DNA from: Epiperipatus broadwayi
Taxonomy: Eukaryota; Onychophora; Udeonychophora; Euonychophora; Peripatidae
Length of the DNA stretch: 64,000 nt
Direction of reading: 5' to 3'
NCBI GenBank assembly: GCA_028023455.1
Contig: JAQFVV010000072.1
Span: 5,758,794 to 5,822,793, forward strand
Shown here one piece after another: positions 46,470 through 57,690 of the stretch (positions are counted from its first letter, which is position 1; each line of letters starts with the position of its first letter). The notes under the pieces are model-generated. The model worked only from the letters and a program-made list of their open reading frames with translations. It made no database searches and was not told the origin of the DNA. The position numbers and the translations under genes were made by a program.

Positions 46470-46915
46470 AGTGTAAATAACGTCCATTGAATGGACTTGC
46501 TGTAGAGTAGTTGGTCAGTCAGGAATCTCTCAGCCACTATGCCCAGAGAAACCTGTTAACCACCATACTTTCCCTTTCCATCATCCACCCTAAGTTTTTA
46601 CCATATTCTTCTCTATCCTGCTCCATCCCATTTTCACATCATCTTTGTTCACTCTATGGCCTTTATATATAGATTCCCTTATCTTTTCCAACCCACCCCC
46701 CACCCTGCAAAAAAACCAAGAACCCACTTTCCGTATAATCACTTTGTTTATATTTGTTTCTCCCACAATTTCATTATTTATACTCTTTCTGCTTGTATGC
46801 ATTTACATTCAATTAGCAGATGTCTAATATTTTCCATGACTTTCTTATATAACTTGCAGACTTAATCACCCACATTTCTCCATTTGTGTGTGCATTCCCT
46901 TGTTGACTTCGATAA
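46470..46915 (-). pseudogene. LINE family V, 3' end
   Basis: CAGTCAGGAATCTCTCAGC, CCAGAGAAACCTGTTA and CATGACTTTCTTATATAACTTGCAGAC match 35.1-35.4 and 42.9-43.2 kb in order. The 70-aa minus frame 46590-46802 and two plus frames are remains or shadows. The tail region differs (GTATAGTGTAAATAACG). Confidence 0.7.
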
Positions 46916-47990
46916 AGGATAAACCATAGCGCATCGCATGTAATTATAAAAGAGGGAACATCTTGATAAGGACCAGTAAGAAACTAAAGTTTGGTTAGGT
47001 GTATTAAATAATTTTTTTATTTATATTTAGCTGTCTATTTCTTTGTTTTAGTTTGATTATTTTAAATTTTAATTCATTTTTGATGATGGACTAACATTTT
47101 AATTATAGTATTAATTAAAGCGTGTTCATTAATTTACAATGAGATTAGAATAATGAATTTAAGTAAATATAAATGAAAAAAAATTTTTTTGATTCATTAT
47201 GATATATATATATCTATGTATATGTCTATAAAAAACTTATACTAGATGGCTAAAAGTGGTGATAATAGAATAAAGGCTGAGATATGTAATAAATACTATA
47301 ATACATCGACATTAATACTCTTAAATATAGGTTTATTAATTAAGTAAATGAAATACTCTCTTCTCTCTTTATTTCAATTATAGAGGTTTTATATACTATG
47401 TGTAACATATATGCTCAAGCAATTGGCGATTAAATATTAATGCATGTTTTATAGAGAAATTAAATTAGATATGATAATTAATTAATGGTTTTATTTAAAA
47501 GAAAAAATCACTCTCTTTGGTAAGACATTACATCTGATATTTGAAAAGCTTCGCTCTGTACATACATCAAAAGGAACAACTTCAAATTTCCTGTCAAAAT
47601 ATTTTTCTTACCGCCTAATTATTGTTTAATATTTTTTCTCCTAAGCAGAAATAAGGTGACTCATCTCAGTTCCGTTTCGTTACATATTATCAAACATACA
47701 TTAAGAATAAGAACTAAACAAGTTTTCTTTTTCTGTACGTAATATAAATATGAATTTAGTAATAAAGCTTTAATACGATTCTTTGATTTCTCAGTTTAGG
47801 CAAATTTAACCTTGAAGTATTGTTCGCTTTTATAAAGATTAGTTATTTGATTAAAATTATAATAATAGCTGTGTGAATAGAGGAGATTTAATTTTCTTCT
47901 TGTAAATGATCGAAATTATTAAAGATATCTATAAGTAATTGTGCTATTCAGTCGCTTCTTTTCTTATTTATTATTTTAAAAAGACATTTA
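46916..47990. other. No gene recognised
   Basis: A+T-rich sequence without open frame or matched repeat. Confidence 0.5.
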
Positions 47991-48144
47991 TTTAATTCTT
48001 TTAATAACTGAAACACACAGGCTTATTATATACCTGTGTTTATATATGTAATATATAGGTATATGAGCACAGACTTTCACACAATCCACCACTCTCCACA
48101 CTATCTTATAACACTGATACACTTGAACACATATATGTTGAAAA

Positions 48145-48212
48145 GATAAATAATCACCAATATCCGTATTTCATGCTAAACCACCAATCATCAGTTGGTC
48201 CAGATTACCATC
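48145..48212 (-). ncRNA. Hammerhead ribozyme-like motif (family 1, minus arm)
   Basis: Minus strand: stem I GATGGTAATC (48203-48212) with GATTATTTATC (48145-48155) and ACCAA/TTGGT; CTGATGA at 48188-48194; GAAA at 48169-48172; stem III ATA-CGG-ATA has a mispair compared with the plus copy; stem II TTGGT/AGCAT is weaker. Probably reduced or lost activity. Confidence 0.6.
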
Positions 48213-48378
48213 TCTGTACATATATGCTATAAGTGCTCAGATATATATTAAGATAGCCAATCCTCACACTTTAATGGACAGTCTAGGCCATTCTGAGGCT
48301 GAGTTTATTGTCACACCCATGGATTGAAGCCTGTCCATTAAAGTGTGAGGATTGGCTATCTTAATATATATGTGCAGA

Positions 48379-48446
48379 GATGGTAATCTGGACCAACTGA
48401 TGATTGCTGGTTTAGCATGAAATATGTATATTGGTGATTATTTATC
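48379..48446 (+). ncRNA. Hammerhead ribozyme, type I (family 1, best copy)
   Basis: CTGATGA (48397-48403), stem II TGCT/AGCA around GGTTT (48405-48417) with a U-U pair next to the core, GAAA (48419-48422), stem III ATA/TAT closing a 2-nt loop (48422-48429), A48430 as position 17 (triplet AUA), then stem I. Stem I proximal pairs ACCAA (48392-48396) with TTGGT (48431-48435); after a 3-nt internal loop the distal helix pairs GATGGTAATC (48379-48388) with GATTATTTATC (48436-48446), ten pairs with one bulge. Predicted cleavage between 48430 and 48431. Activity is an inference. Confidence 0.75.
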
Positions 48447-48551
48447 TTTTCAACATATATGTGTTCAAGTGTATCAGTGTTATAAGATAGTGTGGAGAGT
48501 GGTGAGTCATGTGAAAGTCTGTGCTCATATACCCTATATATTAATTCTTTT

Positions 48552-49149
48552 AAAAAAATTACACATGAAATGTTCTTCAACTGTAAATATTAATTTTAAA
48601 GTAACTCTTTCAATTTTATTATTGCCCAAAATGCAATGTTGATAATAATTAGTTTAATGATCCTATGAATAGCAACTATTAAACAAATGTCGTTATGAAA
48701 TTAAATTTATTATTATTATTTAACAATATATTATGAGTTTGTGGTAAATTTTTCTATAGATTTGATAGGTCACTAAACATCACGTGATGTGTGCAATACG
48801 TATAGTGAGTTTTGCCTGTTTAGATTTGATAGGTACACTAAATATAATTTATTAACAAATAATTAAAAATATACAAACTGGTGTCTATATAACATAAACT
48901 TTCCTTTGTATATATTGAAAATTATTATTACTATTTTATTAATGATCTTACATTTACATATATACTTTAAATCACATTTTTATTTGAAAAGGCAAACATA
49001 GTATGGTTTATAGACTAACATTAACAGGAAAGTAATGAGGGAATTAATTAATTTCTGAATAGCTCCTACTTTTATTTCAAGTTATTTATAAAAGCTCCAA
49101 TTGTGGTTGAAGAAACCATTATTTTTGACTTTTTAGTACACAGTAAATA
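48552..49149. other. No gene recognised
   Basis: A+T-rich. GGTCACTAAACATCACGTGATG near 48769 resembles the CACTAAACATCACATGATCA end of hammerhead family 2 at 22290-22315. Confidence 0.4.
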
Positions 49150-49351
49150 AAAGCAATTATTATATATAGAGTAAGTTAAAAACAAACTCTTATGAAGCTT
49201 CAAAAATACCCTCAACCTCAGACCGCGGTTTCTGCCTCTAGCGTCAAAGAGTTTGTTTTTAACTTAATCTATATATAACATTTGTAAATAGGAGCTTTAT
49301 TAAAATTAGGTCATCTGACTTGATTTTTTTATCAATCAAAGCAATTATTAT
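49150..49351. mobile_element. Small palindromic element with 14-bp TSD
   Basis: AAAGCAATTATTAT at 49150-49163 and 49338-49351 brackets 174 bp. The left part is a palindrome (49161-49191 inverse of 49246-49277). The right part (49271-49337) matches the direct repeats at 15200-15263 and 15579-15642 (TATAACATTTGTAA, TTAGGTCAT, GACTTGATTTTTTT) and forms the one-sided extension. A hammerhead-like set is on minus in the loop. Confidence 0.75.
49206..49250 (-). ncRNA. Hammerhead-like remnant (family 3)
   Basis: Minus strand: GAAAC (49228-49232), self-complementary ACCGCGGT as stem III, GTC (49221-49223), then TGAGGTTGAGGGTATT, comparable with GTC-TGGAGTTAGGGATATTC at 15523-15542. The first box is TTGACGC rather than CTGANGA and stem II is short, so decayed. 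Confidence 0.35.
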
Positions 49352-50530
49352 GAAATATATATGTTCAAGTTTTTTGTATTTTCACAGTAAATAAAAGCAT
49401 TTGTTATAAAATATTTTTTATATATTTTTGTGTTTGTATATGGGTGTAATAACCTTAGACTCATATAAATGTGATTAAATATTTTATTCAGCTTATATAT
49501 AATAGTGTTTGCTATACCTTATGCATGATACTATGGCTCAATACAACGTTTGATAGCTATACAACTATAGAAGGATGAGACTTCAGATGCCCTTCTATGT
49601 TGAACTAACACTTCTATCTGTAGCATTATAGCTTTCCTCATGGGGAAGTATGGTGACACTTCCAGTTGTTCTGTGACAGTTTGTCTCATGTCTGATTTAT
49701 GATGTAGCAAATTCCAGCTCTGGTTGAGATTGTCTTATTGCTCTGGCCATATAATGGACAGCATGCATACTGTCATTCAGTTCTGACAATTATTATTGTC
49801 GGACTATTTCCAAATAGACTGCCTATTTATAGCCATTTTCCTTTCCATAATGGGAGAAATCAGATTTACTGAGCATCATCACCTCCTAGTGGCCTGTTTT
49901 TATTACTGGACATATCTAATCATATATTCATTGGTCTGTAGAGATGAATTTCCAATCCAAAAATAAGATAAAATCTGGACTAGTCCATTAGTTGAAGGTA
50001 AATTGAACTATAACATTCTTTTCTATTGGCTAAAATTAGCCTTGGAGTATGTAGTCATTGAGATTCATTGTAATCAAAGTCTGTGGTTGGCTGGATACTT
50101 TTTTCAGTTCTGGTGGCTTCATTTGTAAATCTAGTGACTTTGAACTTTGTAAATCTGCTATTTTTAACCACAGGTTTGTCATCTTCATCCATAGATGAAG
50201 TGTTTTTGAACCTTGTATACACTTCATGACTGGCTGATGAATTATCATTACTGGCTGGTAACCCATAGTTCAGCCTTAGCTCATGTCTGTGATGCGGTCA
50301 TCCTTCTGCTATTTGAACAACCAGTTTGCAATATTATTTGATTACAATTGTTGGAATTTATTTGGTGGTTCCATTGAGCATACAACAGAGGACTTGAGCA
50401 TCTCTATTTTCATTTTAGCACTTTTTGCATGGATTTTCCTAGGGTTATTTTTATGGATTTTCCTAAGGTTCATACCCAGTTTTTCATCAATCATTATGCA
50501 TAACAACATCGCAAATACATTTTGAAATTA
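49352..50530 (-). other. Less A+T-rich region, possible decayed coding sequence
   Basis: 49560-50300 has clearly higher G+C than its surroundings. Minus frames (76 aa at 50036-50266, then SMHAVHYMARAIRQSQPELE around 49740) look protein-like, but stops are frequent and no domain is recognised. Plus frame 50283-50525 is hydrophobic and probably a shadow. Could be an old retroelement or processed pseudogene. Confidence 0.3.
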
Positions 50531-53500
50531 TTAGACTTAATGTTTCTCATCTTTGAATATTATTTTTTTTTATTGTAATAATAAAATCTCTTTTATTGAT
50601 TGTCATTTATTGGGTTGACCAACAGTACTTGAGCAATCTGTCAATATATATTTTATAATGTTTTTTATTTATTTGCATATTTAAATTTGATATAAATGTT
50701 GCTTTGCTCAAGATTTAGATAATTTTTTTATATGTATAATTTATTTATGAATGAATAATATAAAAGGGGAAACATTTAACATAATATATATGCTAACATA
50801 TCACGGGTGTGGGTGTGCGTGGGTAACTGCTTATACAGACACGTCAATTAAGATGTCAAAATAGATTAGACTAAAATCGTATTGCTTAATAGTTTTTTAA
50901 GAGAGTAAATTAATAGAGTATAGATTCACATGTATGAAAGTGAACACACATATAGCGTGATTGACTTTTGTATTGCATTTATGACATATATATTAAAGCT
51001 GGAAGAAATATTGAATAAGCATTAGATGGAATGTTTTGTTTTTGTTTATTTTTTATGTTTCATTTTAAACCAGCTTATCTTAAAGGGGTAAAAGCATACA
51101 CATATATTTAATTTTTTATTCGGTTACATACGGTATTTGATATTTTGTTTTAATAATATATTATTTGATCAGTATAATATATGAAGTCAATTAGATTATT
51201 AGAAATTTGTTTTATTAAAAGGAAAGAATCTTAATAAATATAATTATACAATATTTGGATTTCGCGTTATTATTATTGGTATTGGTAGTTTTGATTTTAC
51301 CATTTAATTATGATCATTCATCATCACTAATAAATGTTATGCATTGGGTCATAATTTAAATATAATAATGTTTTGGGTAAATAATTATAGGTTTATGAAA
51401 TGCTAAATTTGTTGTTGTGATTTAATTGCAAAAGCTGTGGCTGGAATCATCATTATCATTATGTCACTATTAATAAATATATTAAATAAATGGGTTTAAT
51501 GGCCATATATAAATAATGATCCTCACTATGTGTGTTTGGGAGTCATTAGCAAGAGAGATGACTACCATCTATTTAAACTGAGCTGGTAACACCTGTGAAA
51601 GTATTGAAAATTTATGATATTAACATCTTATAATTTTTTATTTGCACAACTAAAATATAAGGATCATTTTCCATTCATCCAAGTGCATGTGTCATGAATA
51701 TTGTACCAAGTGGGTTTGAACCAGATATACATATGAATAAATATATGATATAACTTTATCTAGGTTTAGACAGTCTAGTGGCACCCAGGTAAAACACATG
51801 TACGTAGGTAAACTGAATAAAGGAGTTTGATTTCCTTTTCCAGCTTGATGATATTTAATATTATTTTTTTAATATATTTTAGGTAGTTACAAATAACGCC
51901 AGTGTGTGCATGTTTTATATATGTGGAAAGAGATTTTTCTTTGTTGAAAGAATATTTATTGGAGAAGTGTAATTCACTACATTGATTTAACTATCATTTT
52001 TATTCAGTTATAATGGCTAATATTTATTTATTAGTTACAATGGCTTCCTAACCAGAGCATGCCAGTATTTTGAATCTTAAGAGAATTATGTCAATGATGT
52101 TTTGATTTCTTTTTTTGAAATTAGATACTTTGTTGGTTATGCTAATTGTTTGTTAGTTATAAATGGATGCCCAATGTTGTCGTGCATGATGCATTTGTGG
52201 CCACCATGACTACTTTCAGTCTTAAGAGACTTATGCTAATATATTTTGTTAGTTATAATATATATATATGTCTTAATGGTAAATAAGATATGAGGTGGTA
52301 TATTATATATGTGTCTGTATATGATTTGTAATTAAGATCAGATAATCTAAATCATGCACCTTATTATTTATATATTTTTGTAGAAGAAATCAAGGCAATC
52401 TAATATTTTATTTGCTATATCTGATTAGCCTTGAACTTCCCTACTTTTGTCTAACAAATCATATACTCATCTGCATATTATAATTCTTATGCTAATTTAG
52501 TGATCATCCAAGACTCAATGAGAGAACCTAAATTTTGAATCCACAAGAGTGCGATAAATTTTAATGAATAATTTCTGTAATTATCTGTTATTGATAAGGT
52601 ATTATGTTTACTTTAAGTAATGAGAATTCTGTCAAGTGTTCACGTAATACTGTTGTAAATATCAAGAAAGAAAGATAAACATAGACTTTAAGAAAACATT
52701 TGATTAATCATTTGAATAAAACAGCAAAATAGATTAATAAATATAAAAATATTATCTGTTTCATAAAATATGAATTATAGATGCTTCTAATATGAAATCG
52801 CTTGAGTAAATCTGTTTTGAAATAACGTAATGTGGAATATGTGGGGGCATTGTATAATTACTGTCATATTTTATTATTCCTGAATGAATATAAATAATTC
52901 GAAGTAAAGTTATTAAAAATAGTTTACCTGTTTTAATTTAGCTTACTCATTCCTTTTCTTTTTATCTATTAATAATAATAAAGAAAAAAAATCATTACCA
53001 ATTGTATAAATAGGTATACGTATATTGTTGTATTTTAAACAGGTTTCACTTATGAATTGTATGTGGCAAATTTACATTTTATATTTCATCATTTGTCTCT
53101 CTCACCTTTATAATATTGGAAAACGATTTTATTGACTTATTTGTTCAATGGAATATTTCAAAGCGTTCTGTTAAAGAAAATATCAACAAAACATATTTCT
53201 CTCGTTTTTTATTATATAATTAATATACATAAACATTTACTGTTATAAGAAGAGTCCAATTAGTAATAGTATGTTTCCAGATGTATCTGACAATTATTTG
53301 ATAAAAACAATTACTATTCCATATACATGGATGGGTGAATAATTTTATTATCCATAAAACAACATCAGTAAAAGAAAACTATTATCATATTTAATCAAAA
53401 CTATGATAAGTATGATATATACAGTTTTATCTGCTTTTCCGTTCTATAGGATTAATTCAATAAACTCGCAACAGATTTTCTTTTTACACTCTAGGAATAA

Positions 53501-53785
53501 ATTTGCTCAATTAATGGAGCAGAGTTAGATTTATTTATCCAGTTTTATATCGAATATATTATCAATATAAAAAAATTGTATATTAGAAGCACGTTTAACA
53601 TCGAAATACCAAATGAAGTACATTACTGATTCCTCTTTTTTGGCAACTCTAAGGTAGAATATATGTGTTTATTTATACAGTGATGCTTCACGTCATCATC
53701 TTAAATTTTCAATATTAAAATCGCAAATGTAAGATCACTCATCAAAAATACCTGGTTTGTTAGGAAAATTTATGTGTATATATAT
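50531..53785. other. No gene recognised in 3.3 kb
   Basis: A+T-rich sequence without open frame over 60 codons and without copies of the repeat families seen elsewhere. Short TA runs near 52260. Confidence 0.5.
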
Positions 53786-53787
53786 TT

Positions 53788-54310
53788 AATAAACTTGTTT
53801 GGAGTGCTTTTGGTAGAAATAACTTGATATTAAAAGGAAATATGTCTATGTGTTTGAAAAGAAAAGTTTTTATTAAATGTGTTTTACCAATTCTTACTTA
53901 TGGATCTGAGACTTGGACACTTAATAAAAGAGCAATACAGAGACTTCAGACTGGTCAAAGAAATATGGAGAGATGTATGTTAGGAATAACAAGAAGAGAA
54001 CAAAAACACAATATATGGGTAAGAGAACAAACAGGCGTTATTGACCTCATTGAAAAAATTAAAAGACTGAAGTGTAGTTGGGTTGGACATATTGCTAGAA
54101 GATATTATACTAGTTGGACAATTGAAATCTTAAACTAGATTCCAAGAGATTGTAAAAGATGCAGAAAGAGACCACATATGAGATGGATGGATGAAATAAG
54201 AAAGTGTGCAGGATGATGTGGAGAAGAGAAGCTAAAGATTGGAAAAGATGGGTTGAACTTGAAGAGATCTTCATCATTCAGTGGGTTGAAGTTGATGATG
54301 ATAAGAAAAA
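53788..54310 (+). pseudogene. RTE LINE C-terminus and 3' end
   Basis: 104-aa frame at 53824-54138: MCLKRKVFIKCVLPILTYGS, ETWTLNKRAIQRLQTGQRNM, ERCMLGITRREQKHNIW, LIEKIKRLKCSWVGHIARR, the conserved tail of RTE/BovB-like RTs. A stop at 54136 is followed by RPHMRWMDEIRKCAG in frame and by the 3' UTR ending GTTGATGATGATAAG. 5'-truncated near 53788. The minus frame at 54135-54371 is a shadow. Confidence 0.85.
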
Positions 54311-54504
54311 AATTAAATTGTGGTGAATTTATTTTATTGTTTTGTTTAAACGAGCTACTAACCAAAACCAAACAAAATGATGCTTTCCCAATTGCGTCTT
54401 ATAATAAGACACATTTTAAAAATTAATTAATTAATGGAGCATTTTATTTTTAAATTGTTATCGATTTGAAATCGATCTATAATCAAATCTAGTAATTCTG
54501 CTTT
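54311..54504. other. Unassigned spacer
   Basis: Short A+T-rich stretch between the LINE tail and a SINE. Confidence 0.4.
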
Positions 54505-54800
54505 TGATAGAGTAGTTTAGATGGTTGCAGCATTACCTTAAATTTAATATTCAAGAATCAAACGATCCAGATTCGATCCCCATGCTAGTATTGCCACTGG
54601 TCTGGCCAGTAACACCTGAAGAAGGGAGAATATCACTCAAAATGTGTTACATACTAACTTGTGTGTTATTACTAACAGTTGAATGAAGTTTAAATAAATT
54701 TTGAATTTTTAAAAACATTCTGTTTAATTCTAGATAAAGGAAATAATCCAATATATAACTACTATTAATACACTATCATCCCAAACCTTCAGACAAACAA
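54505..54800 (+). repeat. SINE family S, full-length type
   Basis: tRNA-like head (TTTAGATGGTTGCAGCATTACC; CGATCCAGATTCGATCCCC B box), then GGCCAGTAACACCTGAAGAAGGGAG (CTGAAGA at 54616-54622), CATACTAACTTGTGTG, TTACTAACAGTTGAATG, and the 3' tail ACTATCATCCCAAACCTTCAG to about 54790. The downstream minus frame is a shadow. Confidence 0.75.
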
Positions 54801-55169
54801 TAATCAAACTTATCTGCTCTAATATGCAAAATGGTTCCTTATAACTAATCATATAATAAAATAAAAATTTTAAAGGTATAATAACATCAATAGAAAACAA
54901 CAAATTATTAATTCCAAAATAGTTTTTGTGAAGTCTATAACTGTTAATGAGTTTCATCTCTGTCCTTAATATGATTATATCTAAGTATTTATGTATTTAT
55001 AAAACTGATTCCAATTTAATATCTATAAAAGGTATTATTCATATTTTCTCTTCAAGTACTATCAATATATTAAATGTTAAGCAATAAAATAGGAATTCTG
55101 TATAATAATTTTTATCATTTACTTTTATTATCATGAGAAAGGCATATTTTTTAAACATATGAAATTTAT

Positions 55170-55280
55170 TTTTCTGAAGGTTTGTGATGATGGTGTTTTA
55201 GTTGTATCTATATGTTGGACTACTTCCATCATTTAATATGAGTATTGAAGGTCTTTAAAAAAATTACATAATGTATGGAA
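55170..55280 (-). repeat. SINE family S, 3' part
   Basis: GAAGGTTTGTGATGATGGTG, then GGACTACTTCCATCATTTAATAT: the reverse complement of the SINE tail. Head missing. Confidence 0.65.
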
Positions 55281-55368
55281 ACCACTAATCAACTGTGCTC
55301 TTAGAAAAAAGTAGAAAAATCAGGAGGAACCTCATAGATAAGTATATTAAATTTCTACTGACTGTTGC

Positions 55369-55640
55369 CTTTGGCAGGATGGCTCAGTTGGTTAAAGTGT
55401 TACCTTAAAATTCCATACTCAAAAAATCTAAGGGTCCAGGTTTGAACAACACCTAACACCTAAAGAAGAGGGGAGAATAATACCTCTTGAAACATTATGC
55501 ATACACTAACCTGGGTGATATTACTAACACTTAAATGTATGTGGAATATTTAAATAAAGTTAAATTTTTCTAAAAATATTCAATACTCATATTAGATGAT
55601 GGAAATAGTCCAACATATAAATATATATGAAAGTTATTGT
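55369..55640 (+). repeat. SINE family S with stem-GAAAC box
   Basis: Head GGATGGCTCAGTTGGTTAAAGTG and GGTCCAGGTTTGAAC; then CTAAAGA, AGAGG...CCTCT hairpin, TGAAACATTATGCATACACTAACC (GAAAC at 55489-55493), TTACTAACACTTAAATG and the tail GATGATGGAAATAGTCC at 55597. Together with 55170-55280 it forms an inverted SINE pair. Confidence 0.75.
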
Positions 55641-56305
55641 TTCTCAATAAGCAAAATTGATAGCTGGGAAATCCTTTAAGCAGTTCTAGGTTTCTTCTGG
55701 GATATTGTAATATTATAGATTCAAATTCTATGATAACTGACAGTGATTTTTTTAAAATTATGCTGGCATATAATTTTGAGAGGGAAAGAAGACCTGATTG
55801 TTTTAGAAATTCATTATTTTAATGAAAAACGAACTCTCTTTCAGTTGCTTGCTATATATGTATATGTATACTGTTGAATGCTACTCAGGATGGTGTATAT
55901 GCCGTAAACTGGTTATAACTATTATTTATTTTATATATTGCTATTTTAAATATTGTAGAGTTTATTCCAGAGCTTTTTGTTTTTATAACACACCACCAAT
56001 TAGAAATAATAATAAAGATGATTGTGTCCAAAATAAAGAGTTTTATATAAATATAACTTTATTCTATTCTCTATTTGAAAAGAAAAAAATAAAATGTTGA
56101 TTTCTTTTTAATCTATAAAGAGACATAATAAAGTAAAGAAATTTTTGTTGAAAAGAGAAAAATGAAAATAATAACACAACAATAATAATAATAATTCAAT
56201 TTATTTATTTAATGTACAATTCAACAGCACTATTGTCCAATTATACATTGCACTTAAATTAATTAAATAACACGTGTAAGATTATAAAAAGAAATATATA
56301 TAAAT
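55641..56305. other. No gene recognised
   Basis: A 92-aa frame at 55822-56100 has no recognisable domain; an (AAT)n-like stretch lies at 56178-56196. Confidence 0.4.
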
Positions 56306-56306
56306 A

Positions 56307-57515
56307 ATGTTATCATCATCATTGGCAACTATTGTCAGTCCATTGCGGAATGAAAGTCTCTCCAAGTTCAATCCTTCTTCTCCGATCTCTAGCTTCTTTT
56401 TTCCATACTACCTCATACACTTTCTTATTGTATCTATCCATCCCGCATGTGGTTTCTTTTTGGGTCTTTTACAATCTATTGGAATATCAATTGTCTATCT
56501 ATTATTATATCTTCTAGGAATATGTCTATCCCAACACCACTTCAGTCTTTTAATCTTTTCAATGATGTGAATAACACCTGTTTGTTCTCTTATCCATGTA
56601 TCGTTTTGGATCTCTTCATGTTATTCCTAATATGCATCTCTCCATACTTCTTTGAATGCCTGATGTCTCTGTAACTGGTAAAATACATTCATTAAAAACC
56701 TTCCTTTTCAAACACATAGGCATATTTTCTTTTAATATTAAGTTATTTCTACAAAAAGCACTACAACCAAGTTTAATTGTATGAGTAATTTCATTCATTA
56801 TATTTCCATATGTAGTAATAATCAGATCAAGGTATTTGTAGTTGTTAACTTTTTGTAACTCATCATTATCAATCTTTTTCTTTTGAGAAAATCCATTGAA
56901 CATTACTCTAGCCTTTTTAACATTTACCTTTAGTCCTACTTTTTTACTTTTATCTGATAACTCTTGCAACATTTTCTGAAGCTCTGAAGCATTATTTTAA
57001 AAAAACAACTACATCACTTGCAAATCTAAATGACTTAAATATTCTCCATTTACTTTTATTTCATTAGCTTCACATTTTAAGCCACAAAATACTTCTTGCA
57101 GCACTGCTGTAAAAAGTTTTTAAGATATGGAGTCATCCTGTTCTACATCCTTCTCAATGTTAACTTTCCTAGTATCATTATGTAATCTAATTGTTGCTGT
57201 TGCATTTTTATAAATATTTTTCAGAATATGACAATATCCTGAATCTATACCTTGATGATCCAATGCTTTAATCACTGAAGAAATGCTTATAGAATCATGT
57301 GTGTTTTCTTAATCTACAAATCCAAGGTATAATGGCCTCATTGGTCCTTTCTATAACTTTTCTAAATACTTGGATTTGACCCATTGTACCAAACCACTTT
57401 TAAATCTAGCTTGCTCTTTTGGCTGACTGAAATCCAAAGTTCTTTGAAGATGAGTTGTAATTATCTTGATAAAATTTTTGTATAAAACTGATAAAAGATT
57501 GATAGGTCTGTAATT
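56307..57515 (-). pseudogene. RTE LINE, RT palm to 3' end
   Basis: On minus the order is: Y-x-DD region and downstream (57000-57450), LQELSDKSKKVGLKVNVKKA (56972-56910, the KTK/NVKKT-type block), KYLDLIITTYGN, IKLGCSAFCRNNLILKEN, MCLKRKVFNECILPV and the ERCILGIT block near 56616-56640, then the 3' end with its TCATCATCA tail at 56310. A 118-aa frame at 56616-56972 is still open. The plus frames at 56307-56674 are shadows. Upstream end is replaced by FB-A at 57520. Confidence 0.8.
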
Positions 57516-57519
57516 TCTA

Positions 57520-57690
57520 ATATAAATAATAACTGAAATACAGGCTGATTATATACCTGTATCAATATATGTAATATACAGGGTATGTGTTCAGACTTTC
57601 ACACGATCTCTCTCCACTGTTATGAGATAGAGTGGAGAGTGATGGGTCGCGTGAATGTCCGCTCATATACCCTATTAATGTAAAATGCAT
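57520..57690. mobile_element. FB-A element, internally deleted
   Basis: Begins with the same extension as at 48003 (ATAACTGAAATACAGGC) and has inverted ends GGGTATGTGTTCAGACTTTCAC and GTGAATGTCCGCTCATATACCC around CTCTCTCCACTGTTATGAGATAGAGTGGAGAG. The hammerhead region is missing, leaving an arm-to-arm hairpin of about 110 bp. Confidence 0.7.

Larger units (their letters stand above)
47992..48551. mobile_element. FB-A palindrome with two opposed hammerheads and TSD
   Basis: TTAATTCTTTT at 47992-48002 and 48541-48551 is the target duplication. A left extension of about 47 bp (ACTGAAACACACAGGC...) is followed by arms 48050-48280 and 48332-48540, inverted around a 51-bp spacer; the innermost 38 bp are nearly perfect. 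Each arm carries a full hammerhead-like fold on its own outward strand (minus 48145-48212, plus 48379-48446). The ORFs at 48356-48642 are chance. No protein is encoded, so it needs a helper; PLEs are the obvious candidate. Confidence 0.85.
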
